The notes under the pieces were generated by a model, which saw nothing but the letters and a program-made list of their open reading frames with translations, was not told where the DNA came from and did no database searches. Shown here one piece after another: positions 1 through 5,812 of a stretch of DNA of 5,812 bases. The number at the start of each line of letters is the position of its first letter. The first letter of the stretch is position 1. The position numbers and the translations under genes are program-made. The stretch is from an uncultured Caulobacteraceae bacterium (GTDB taxonomy: Bacteria > Pseudomonadota > Alphaproteobacteria > Caulobacterales > TH1-2), in the NCBI GenBank assembly GCA_937967425.1, contig CALBST010000430.1, positions 1-5,812 on the forward strand, read 5' to 3'.

Positions 1-848
1 ATAGCGACGCCGGCGATAATGAGCCCCGCGCCAGCGATTTCCGGAAAGCCAACACGCTCGCCGAAGAAGACACCGCCAAGCGCCAATGCAAACACCGGCA
101 CAAGGAAACTGAAAGCGTTGGCCGCGCTCAGAGGCGCCGATTTGAGCGCTTCGAACCAGAGCCAGAATGCGAGCGCTGTGCCAAAGAGCGATAGGACAGC
201 GAGCGCCGCGACGAATTCACTCGACCAGGCAATGGCGATGTCTTCGGTTGCGGCCGATGCGATCGCCAGCGGGATTGCTCCAAGCGTAAGACTCCAGCCC
301 ACAGCGGTCGCCGCGTCCACGCTCTGACTGATGCGCTTCATGACCACATTGCCGACGGCCGTTCCCGCCGCCGCCGCGATCACGAAGCCCGCACCCGTCA
401 GGTAGAGCGAAGCACTGGGCGAAGTGAGTTGGGGCCAGCTGGCGATGGCGACACCTGTAAAGCCCAGCACCAGCCCCAAAGCGCCCCGAGCGGTCAATCG
501 TTCGCCAAGAAACATGCGCCCGAGCACAGCGGCCACGAGCGGCTGAGTGCTGAAGATGAGCGTGGCGAGGCCGGGCGACAGGAAGGCCGCACCGTGAAAC
601 ATGCCGAGAAAACCGAGCGATGTCGCGCTTAAGGCCAAAAGAACAATCATGCCCCAGGCGCCGGCGTCTTTTGGCATCGGCCGGCGCAAGACCAGCGAAA
701 CGCCAATGAGCGCGATCCCGCCAGTGGCGGCGCGGAGCGCCGCAAACGCCAGATGTGGCGCAAGTTCAAGCCCTATGGCGATCAGCGGAAAGCACGACGC
801 CCAAAGCGCCATCACTAGGACGAGACGAACTTGAGCGCCGAAGCTCAC
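1..848 (-). CDS. EamA/DMT-superfamily transporter, C-terminus cut by window edge
   Basis: Reading the minus strand from GTG at 848-846 gives 282 residues that stay open to the window edge. The protein is very hydrophobic, with about ten predicted membrane helices (roughly residues 6-24, 32-53, 63-82, 88-110, 121-136, 149-168, 182-200, 212-233, 240-262 and 269 onward). It has the two-fold repeat typical of EamA proteins. Each half ends in a GE motif followed by a glycine-rich helix: FLGERLTARG near 113-122 and FFGERVGFPE near 261-270. Family members are usually about 290-310 residues, so only a short tail is missing. An in-frame TAG lies upstream, and GTG is the only plausible start after it that keeps helix 1 whole, although no good Shine-Dalgarno precedes it; the later ATG at 812 would trim helix 1. 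The family exports metabolites or amino acids across the inner membrane; the substrate cannot be read from sequence. It lies downstream of cfa on the same strand but 280 bp away, so co-transcription is uncertain. Confidence 0.88.
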   Translation of the reverse strand, partial: MSFGAQVRLVLVMALWASCFPLIAIGLELAPHLAFAALRAATGGIALIGVSLVLRRPMPKDAGAWGMIVLLALSATSLGFLGMFHGAAFLSPGLATLIFSTQPLVAAVLGRMFLGERLTARGALGLVLGFTGVAIASWPQLTSPSASLYLTGAGFVIAAAAGTAVGNVVMKRISQSVDAATAVGWSLTLGAIPLAIASAATEDIAIAWSSEFVAALAVLSLFGTALAFWLWFEALKSAPLSAANAFSFLVPVFALALGGVFFGERVGFPEIAGAGLIIAGVA

Positions 849-1128
849 CGGAGCGATCCCGACAGAAAAACGGCGCGTGGTCGTGCGACGCGGTTGCTGC
901 GCCCTTGGACGGCGCTAAGCCTCCTGAGGTTTGGGCCCCCCAACAACTTCACTGGGTTCCGCGGCGCTCGATCATGAGGGGACCACAGCGTTGGTGCGTA
1001 TATGAGATGAGCGCGCCGGCCTGGGATCCAACCCTCGCGCCCCTCCCCCCGTAATGGCGCAACCTCGGGCCGCGCGCGCTCACTCGCTCTTGATCCTTTG
1101 GTCCGGTGACGTACGCGACGGAACCTTC

Positions 1129-2394
1129 TCATCCAGCGCGTTCCAGATAACGCCGTGTTCGGGGAACGGCGTCCTGGCGGCGCGCGAGTTGAATCTGAAA
1201 CACTTCGTGGCCGCCATATCGAAACGCAGCTTCGCTTGCGGCCAGGTAAAAGCGCCACATACGGCAGAAGCGCTCATCGAACATAGCGCGCACATCATCA
1301 AGACGCGCTTCGAAGCGCTCTCGCCATGCGCGGAGGGTGTAAGCGTAGTGAAGCCGCCAGACTTCGATGTCGGTCACATAAAGTCCGGCGCGCTCGACAG
1401 CAGGCATGATCTCAGACAGCGCGGGAATGTAGCCGCCAGGAAAAATGTAGCGGTCGATCCAGGGGCTGGTGGCGCCCGCTCCGTCCGCGCGTCCGATCGT
1501 ATGCAACAGAGCAACGCCATCCTCGGCGAGCAGCGACGCAATTTGCCGGAAGAATTCGTCATAGTGACCGCGCCCGACATGCTCGAACATGCCAACCGAT
1601 ACAATGCGATCGAACGCGCCTTCGGTCTCTCGATAATCTTCGAGTACGAATTCGGCCTGTGCGGCCAGATTCTGCGCCTGGGCGCGCACCCGCGCCACCG
1701 GCAATTGCGCCTGCGAGAGCGTGATGCCGCGGACATTGACGCCCCGCGTACGCGCCAAGTGGAGCGCAAGACCGCCCCAGCCGCAACCTATGTCCAGAAG
1801 CGAAAGGCCCGGACGCAGGCAAAGTTTCGCCGCGATGAGCTCCTTCTTGGCGTCCTGGGCCTCTTCAAGCGTCTCCGCGCCGGTTTCGTAATAGGCGCAG
1901 GAATATTGCAGATCCTCGTCCAGAAAAACCCGATAGAGTTCGTTCGATATGTCGTAGTGATGCGCCACATTGCGTTCGGCGCGCTTTCTGTCGTTGATTT
2001 CGCGGCGCGGCGCCTCGAAGAGGCGCATGCCCGGTGGCGCGGCCCCGGTTTTGAAGCCATGGCGCCGAAGGTTTTGTAGAACGAGCGCCAGCAGGCCATC
2101 GATATCGTCGCCGTCGATGGCGATAAGGCCATCGACGTAAAGTTCGCCGAAAGCCAGTTCTGCATTGGCCATCAGCCGGCTAAGTGCGCTCGCATCTTTA
2201 ATTGCGACAATAACGGCCGATCCGGCGTCCTCGCCGAATTGGCGCTGCTCACCGCTGGGAAACGTGACGACAAGGCGCCCGCGCGTAATGAGCTGATCGA
2301 GCGCTGCACTAAGGAGTGTCTCGGACGGGCGAAAGTGACGCTGTTGGCGGCGCGCGGCGCCGCTAGGTGGCGAGTCGGTTGATCGTTCAAGCAT
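1129..2394 (-). CDS. cfa: cyclopropane-fatty-acyl-phospholipid synthase (SAM-dependent)
   Basis: This 421-residue protein carries the full Cfa signature. It would transfer a methylene group from S-adenosylmethionine to the double bond of unsaturated acyl chains in membrane phospholipids, a change linked in other bacteria to stationary phase and acid or solvent stress. Visible motifs are YSCAYY (164-169), the SAM-binding loop LLDIGCGWGG (199-208), ITLS (224-227), SVGMFEHVG (266-274), HTIG (298-301), WIDRYIFPGG (312-321), LHYAYTL (348-354) and RMWRFYL (378-384). By analogy with E. coli Cfa, C166, E271, H298 and Y383 match the conserved active-site residues, so it looks catalytically intact. Residues 1-110 form the less conserved N-terminal domain. 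Length is normal or slightly long for the family (E. coli Cfa is about 380). The start is fixed by an in-frame TGA seven codons upstream and by the next Met being at residue 75. A GAGAGGA ribosome site lies 13 nt before the ATG, a little far. It is divergent from the small lipoprotein gene. Confidence 0.96.
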   Translation of the reverse strand: MLERSTDSPPSGAARRQQRHFRPSETLLSAALDQLITRGRLVVTFPSGEQRQFGEDAGSAVIVAIKDASALSRLMANAELAFGELYVDGLIAIDGDDIDGLLALVLQNLRRHGFKTGAAPPGMRLFEAPRREINDRKRAERNVAHHYDISNELYRVFLDEDLQYSCAYYETGAETLEEAQDAKKELIAAKLCLRPGLSLLDIGCGWGGLALHLARTRGVNVRGITLSQAQLPVARVRAQAQNLAAQAEFVLEDYRETEGAFDRIVSVGMFEHVGRGHYDEFFRQIASLLAEDGVALLHTIGRADGAGATSPWIDRYIFPGGYIPALSEIMPAVERAGLYVTDIEVWRLHYAYTLRAWRERFEARLDDVRAMFDERFCRMWRFYLAASEAAFRYGGHEVFQIQLARRQDAVPRTRRYLERAG

Positions 2395-2474
2395 CGAAGT
2401 CGCGCTTTCCTCTCACGTGCGCTTCTGGGGCGTTCGCTCAAACGCACGTTCATATTGATTACGCACGACAGGGT

Positions 2475-2491
2475 GTTCGCCCTGGGTGAAC
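2475..2491. promoter_or_regulatory. 17-bp near-palindrome, possible operator between divergent genes
   Basis: The sequence GTTCGCCCTGGGTGAAC reads almost the same on both strands: four outer bases (GTTC/GAAC) and the inner CCC/GGG are symmetric around a central T, with one asymmetric pair at the fifth base from each end. It lies 81 bp upstream of the cfa start and 91 bp upstream of the lipoprotein start, where a shared repressor or activator could bind. No regulator gene is in the window and I cannot match the motif to a known family. It may be chance in GC-rich DNA. Confidence 0.35.
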
Positions 2492-2581
2492 GCCAACAAA
2501 GACTGCTGGTTCAGGGCAAGAGCAATCTGGCGCGTATTCTACTGCTGAGGCGCCGAGCGCCGTTGCGAGGAGATTGTCGAT

Positions 2582-2869
2582 ATGCCCGTGTTGAAAATCG
2601 TTGTTTCTGTCGTGTCCGCCGGCGTGCTGCTGGCGCTTGGCGCATGTACGACGCCGGCTGATACGCATCGCCATGGCCCCCGTGGCGCGGCTATGCGCGA
2701 TTCCGCCATGCCAGCAGAGCCGACCGATTGTCCTTACGATACGGCGAGCCACGATATGAATCGGCCCCACGACAACGGTCGCATGCTGACCGCGGCTCAC
2801 CCTGGCTGCCGTGAACAACAAGCAGATACTGAGGCCGCGCCGGCCGAGACGCCAGCTCAACCGCAATAA
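2582..2869 (+). CDS. small putative lipoprotein, Met/His/Cys-rich, function unknown
   Basis: This gene encodes 95 residues that I do not recognise as a named family. Residues 1-21 form a lipoprotein signal peptide: K5, then a hydrophobic stretch ending in the lipobox LGAC, with C22 as the lipidated cysteine. The mature part is short, hydrophilic and probably unstructured, ending in an Ala/Pro/Glu/Gln-rich tail (83-95). Between 29 and 76 it carries five His (29, 31, 57, 63, 73), four Met (38, 43, 59, 68) and two Cys (50, 76). That mix could bind soft metals, or the two Cys could form a disulfide in the periplasm. A strong GAGGAG ribosome site (2567-2572) sits 9 nt before the ATG, which supports the start. 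A small GC hairpin (2549-2561) precedes that site. The gene is divergent from cfa and convergent with the metal ATPase. A link to metal handling is inferred from composition and neighbourhood only. Confidence 0.72.
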   Translation: MPVLKIVVSVVSAGVLLALGACTTPADTHRHGPRGAAMRDSAMPAEPTDCPYDTASHDMNRPHDNGRMLTAAHPGCREQQADTEAAPAETPAQPQ

Positions 2870-2885
2870 TTCTTGCGCACCGGCC

Positions 2886-2918
2886 CTCCGCTCGCCGACT
2901 CATCACCGGCGAGCGGAG
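2886..2918 (+). terminator. strong hairpin after the lipoprotein gene, probable terminator without T-run
   Basis: A perfect 12-bp inverted repeat (CTCCGCTCGCCG at 2886-2897 and its complement at 2907-2918) encloses a 9-base loop, ACTCATCAC. It begins 16 bases after the lipoprotein stop codon, the expected place for a transcription end. There is no T-run on either strand, so it may act as a Rho-linked or 3'-end-stabilising structure rather than a classic intrinsic terminator. Transcripts from the convergent ATPase operon would also reach it, about 200 nt past that stop. Confidence 0.55.
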
Positions 2919-3118
2919 CGTAGCTCAGCGCGAGCATGGCCACGCCCTATTGAAGATGGGTGGGCCTTGGGCGGTCGCGCGGCGAGCAGGCGCCGAGAGT
3001 TGGATCGAGCGCGCCGATGGTTGCGGTCGCCAAAGATTTCTTAACTCGCACTCTACGGCGCTTATTTTCTGTGGCCTTAAGTGGCGGATCGCTTTGCGCT
3101 CCATCCACCTCACGCGAT

Positions 3119-5404
3119 CTAGAGCTTCACCCAGCGCAGCAGCAGCGCGTTGGCCGCCACGATCACCGAGCTTCCTGACATTGACAGCGCCGCGATTTCG
3201 GGGCTGAGCAGCAGCGGATAGAGCACGCCTGCCGCCAACGGGAAGGCCAGCACATTGTAGCCTGCGGCCCACCATAGATTTTGATGCATCTTGCGCAGCG
3301 TCGCGCGCGACAATTCGATGGCGCGCACGACATCATAGGGATCGCTGCGCATCAACACGACATCGGCGCTCTCCATCGCCACATCAGTGCCCGCACCGAT
3401 GGCGAAGCCCACATCGGCCTGCGTCAACGCCGGCGCGTCGTTGACGCCGTCGCCAACCATCCCAACCTTTTTGCCCTGCGCTTGCAGCTCCTTGATCTTT
3501 GCGGCCTTCTGGCCGGGCAAGACTTCGGCAAGCACGAAATCGACTCCGAGTTCGGCGGCGATGCGCTTGGCCGTCGCCAGATTGTCCCCGGTCATCATCG
3601 CGACTTCGACGCCTTGGCGCTTGAGACGCTCGACCGTCGCCGCCGCGGTCGGCCTTGCTGCGTCAGCGATAGCGATGAGGCCGATGAGAGCGCCGTCGCG
3701 GGAGATGTGAGCGACGGTGCGCCCGGAACCCAGGAGACGATCGGCTTCGCCGGCGAGCCTGCCGAACGCCACCTTGTTGTCGGCCATGAGCATGCGGTTG
3801 CCCGAAAGGATCGTTGCCCCGCCAATGCGGCCGCTGACGCCCTTGCCTTCGAACGAGGCGAAGTCAGAAACCTCTGGCAGCGGCTGATCCTTGGCGCGTT
3901 CTTTTAGGGCGACGGCGATATGATGTTCTGAACCGCCCTCGACGGCGGCGGCCAGTGCGACAAGTTCGCTTTCGCTTAGTCCCTCGCCCGCGACCACCTC
4001 AACCACCTTCGGCGCGCCTAAGGTGAGCGTGCCTGTCTTGTCGAAGACGACGACATCGAGCTTGGCGGAATCCTCCAGCGCCACTGCATCCTTGATCAGG
4101 ATGCCGTGACGCGCGCCGATGCCGGTGCCGACCATGATGGCCATGGGCGTGGCGAGCCCCAGTGCGTCAGGGCAAGCGATGACCAGCACTGTGATCGCCA
4201 GAGTGAGCGCAAACAGAAGCGGCTGACCGATTGCCAGCCACACCACAAACGTCGCCGCAGCGATGATGATGGCGGCGATCACCAGCCATTGCGAGGCGCG
4301 GTCGGCCAGCAATTGCGCCGGCGCCTTTGAGTTCTGCGCCTCCTGCACGAGCTTGACGATCTGCGCCAAAGCCGTGTCGGCGCCGATCTTGGTGGCGCGG
4401 TAGCGGATCATCCCGCTCTTATTGATGGTGCCGCCGATGACGGCGTCGCCCACGCTCTTGCTCACGGGCAACGATTCTCCCGTGAGCATGGATTCGTCGA
4501 TGTCGGAGCGTCCTTCGATGATGACGCCGTCGACTGGGGCTTTGCCGCCGGGCTTCACCACGACAATTTCATCGAGCTTCACGTCCGCTGTTGAGACCGC
4601 GACCTCCTGGCCCCCGCGCACGACGATCGCCATCGGCGGCGCTAGATCCATGAGCCGTCGTATGGCTTCCGAAGCGCCTGCCCGCGCGCGCATCTCAAGC
4701 CAGTGGCCGAGCAGGATGAAGACGAGCAGGACCGACGACGCTTCGTAGAATTGAGCGCCGCCCCAAATGAAGGTGGCGCCTATGGAAAAGAAGTAGCCAG
4801 CGCCGACGCTCAGCAGCACCAGCACCGCCATATTGAAGACGCCGTGCCTCAGCGCGCGCACCGCCGCCACAAAGAATGGCCAGCCTGGGTAGAGGATGGC
4901 GCCGCTGGCGAGAAAGAAGAGCGTGACTTCGAGATCCCAGCCGAACGGCGGATCGATCCGCATCGCCTCCATGCCCATCGGCGCCAGGAGAAAGATCGGA
5001 ATGGAAAAGCCGAGCGCGACCAGAAAGCGATTGCGCATGTCCCTGGCCATGGCAGCCATGTCCATGCCCGCGCCATGGCCCATCTCGTGGCCCACGTCAC
5101 TCGCGTCTTGATGACCGCGCTCGGAGGGCGCCGGCGCGGCCTTGTGCGCGTGAGCATCGTGTTCACGCGCACGCGTCAAATGAAGGGGAGCCGACACGCC
5201 GCGGCAATGAAAACCGCAAGCGCTCACGGCCTCGCGTACGAGTGCGACGTTGGTCAGCGCCGGATCAAACTTAACCGTGACCGAGCCCGTTGCAAAACTG
5301 GCCTTCGCGTCAGCGACGCCCGGCGTGCGTTTCAAATGCCGTTCGAGCACGAGGGGATCGAGCGGCGTGACGAGATCGTCGAACGTCAAGGTTTCGGTTT
5401 GCAT
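3119..5404 (-). CDS. P1B-type heavy-metal translocating ATPase with CPD transmembrane motif, probable copper exporter
   Basis: This complete 761-residue P-type ATPase would use ATP to pump a transition metal out of the cytoplasm across the inner membrane. Order of parts: an HMA-like domain (about 3-70) lacking CxxC but with C63 and C67 in CGFHC; a His/Met-rich linker (82-123, including [11 protein letters not shown]); helices 1-4 (about 126-235); the actuator domain with TGE (308-310); helices 5-6 (about 373-418) with the metal site C411-P412-D413; phosphorylation site D455 in DKTGT; nucleotide-binding domain with SEHHIA (492-497); TGDN (605-608); [10 protein letters not shown] (651-660); and helices 7-8 with Y716-N717 and MSGSS (742-746). 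All catalytic motifs are intact. The YN and MSxSS residues resemble Cu(I) ATPases (P1B-1), while the His-rich linker resembles CopB-type pumps and CPD fits neither standard class. Copper is therefore the best guess, with silver or another metal possible. The ATG has a weak GGGAA site about 9 nt upstream. It follows the GAPDH gene by 39 bp, suggesting one operon. Confidence 0.95.
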   Translation of the reverse strand: MQTETLTFDDLVTPLDPLVLERHLKRTPGVADAKASFATGSVTVKFDPALTNVALVREAVSACGFHCRGVSAPLHLTRAREHDAHAHKAAPAPSERGHQDASDVGHEMGHGAGMDMAAMARDMRNRFLVALGFSIPIFLLAPMGMEAMRIDPPFGWDLEVTLFFLASGAILYPGWPFFVAAVRALRHGVFNMAVLVLLSVGAGYFFSIGATFIWGGAQFYEASSVLLVFILLGHWLEMRARAGASEAIRRLMDLAPPMAIVVRGGQEVAVSTADVKLDEIVVVKPGGKAPVDGVIIEGRSDIDESMLTGESLPVSKSVGDAVIGGTINKSGMIRYRATKIGADTALAQIVKLVQEAQNSKAPAQLLADRASQWLVIAAIIIAAATFVVWLAIGQPLLFALTLAITVLVIACPDALGLATPMAIMVGTGIGARHGILIKDAVALEDSAKLDVVVFDKTGTLTLGAPKVVEVVAGEGLSESELVALAAAVEGGSEHHIAVALKERAKDQPLPEVSDFASFEGKGVSGRIGGATILSGNRMLMADNKVAFGRLAGEADRLLGSGRTVAHISRDGALIGLIAIADAARPTAAATVERLKRQGVEVAMMTGDNLATAKRIAAELGVDFVLAEVLPGQKAAKIKELQAQGKKVGMVGDGVNDAPALTQADVGFAIGAGTDVAMESADVVLMRSDPYDVVRAIELSRATLRKMHQNLWWAAGYNVLAFPLAAGVLYPLLLSPEIAALSMSGSSVIVAANALLLRWVKL

Positions 5405-5443
5405 CGTTTTCTGTTCCCGCTCGCCGCGCCGGGCAAATCGCTT

Positions 5444-5812
5444 TTAGGCCGCAATGATGGAGAGCGCGCGATTGGTTTTGGCCATTGATAGGGCCGCGTC
5501 TCGTTCTGCACCCGTCAGAGCTCGAATGGCATCGATGGTCTCGGGGATGACAATCGCTTGATTGTCGACCATGTAAGCGCAGAACAATTCGCCGTTTTCG
5601 ACCGTTAGCGTGTCTTCAAGCATGGCGACTTCATAAAGGTCGCCGCGCGGCCGGCCAAGATCGAGCATGCGCTCTTTGACGGCATTGAGAGCGCCAAGCC
5701 CCTCGCTCGCTTGCACGAACGCCACGCGCGGCGAGGCTGCGAGCACTGAACGTACGTCCTCCCGGCTTGGGCGACCGACAAGATCGGCCGACCAGAAGTG
5801 CATATGCCCAAG
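5444..5812 (-). CDS. type II (archaeal-type) glyceraldehyde-3-phosphate dehydrogenase, C-terminal part
   Basis: The frame is open from the window edge to the TAA at 5444-5446 and gives the last 122 residues of a protein whose family is usually about 335-340 long. The segment matches the C-terminus of the archaeal-type GAPDH family, which oxidises glyceraldehyde-3-phosphate with NAD(P) in the cytoplasm. Landmarks are LGHMHF at the edge, SREDV (16-20), SPRVAFVQASEG (27-38), DLGRPRGDLYEV (51-62), EDTLTVENGELF (66-77) and AIVIPETIDAIRAL (86-99). From memory, archaeal members commonly read HQES just before IVxPE; here the equivalent stretch is DNQA. The catalytic cysteine and most of the nucleotide-binding fold lie outside the window, so activity cannot be judged. 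The internal Met at 5803 is unlikely to be the start, because family similarity continues upstream of it to the edge. It sits 39 bp upstream of the metal ATPase and is probably its operon partner. Confidence 0.88.
   Translation of the reverse strand, partial: LGHMHFWSADLVGRPSREDVRSVLAASPRVAFVQASEGLGALNAVKERMLDLGRPRGDLYEVAMLEDTLTVENGELFCAYMVDNQAIVIPETIDAIRALTGAERDAALSMAKTNRALSIIAA

Noticed and set aside
849..1128. Gap between cfa and the EamA gene, examined for a small gene or promoter (for example TTGGAT with CATATA on the minus strand)
   Set aside because: The -35 to -10 spacing is about 21 bp, too long. The small open frames here run into cfa as shadows and lack ribosome sites.
1054..2079. 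Long plus-strand open frame (about 341 codons) opposite the cfa gene
   Set aside because: It lies almost wholly antisense to a clearly real cfa gene, its translation resembles no protein family, and open antisense frames are expected from GC-rich codon bias.
2536..2541. TATTCT as a -10 box for the lipoprotein gene
   Set aside because: Only four of six bases match the consensus and no acceptable -35 lies 16-18 bp upstream.
2914..2990. GTAGCTCAG with GCTC/GAGC arms, resembling a tRNA D-arm
   Set aside because: The D-loop is too short, no acceptor stem pairs around it, and no anticodon arm or TTCRA T-loop follows at the right distance. The likeness is limited to about nine bases.
3087..3118. 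Weak inverted repeat GATCGC/GCGATC just after the ATPase stop, considered as its terminator
   Set aside because: The stem is only six to seven pairs around a loop of about 20 bases with no T-run, so it is likely chance.
4703..5488. Plus-strand open frame of about 261 codons opposite the ATPase N-terminus
   Set aside because: It is antisense to the ATPase, and its Arg/His/Glu-rich translation has no domain-like pattern.

Overview
The window is about 5.8 kb of GC-rich DNA. Its codon use (strong G/C bias at third positions) and protein styles fit a Proteobacterium, most likely an alphaproteobacterium. That placement is an inference from sequence character, since no rRNA or other marker gene is present. 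There are five protein genes. Four lie on the minus strand and one small gene lies on the plus strand. Both end genes run off the window. I found no IS element, CRISPR array, tRNA or rRNA.

Left part, minus strand: a cyclopropane-fatty-acyl-phospholipid synthase (1129-2394) is followed, after a 280-bp gap, by an EamA/DMT-family membrane transporter (1-848) whose last residues lie outside the window. The gap holds no convincing gene, no clear terminator with a T-run and no strong promoter. The long plus-strand frame opposite the cfa gene is a coding shadow.

Middle: a small Met/His/Cys-rich lipoprotein gene (2582-2869, plus) is divergent from cfa and convergent with the P-type ATPase. The 187-bp divergent region holds a 17-bp near-palindrome and a 7-bp direct repeat that could be regulatory. 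A perfect 12-bp hairpin lies 16 bases after the lipoprotein stop and is its probable transcription end. The rest of the convergent gap (2919-3118) shows nothing I can name.

Right part, minus strand: the C-terminal third of an archaeal-type (type II) glyceraldehyde-3-phosphate dehydrogenase (5444-5812) is followed, 39 bp later, by a P1B-type heavy-metal ATPase (3119-5404), probably as one operon. The ATPase is the most notable gene. It has an N-terminal HMA-like domain without CxxC, a His/Met-rich linker, and a CPD metal-site motif in place of the usual CPC/CPH/SPC. It keeps YN and MSxSS in its last two membrane helices, as copper ATPases do. The likely shared theme of the right part is copper or other soft-metal handling: export by the ATPase, possible envelope metal binding by the lipoprotein, and perhaps a metal-tolerant glycolytic isozyme. 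The theme is inferred; only the individual family calls are firm.
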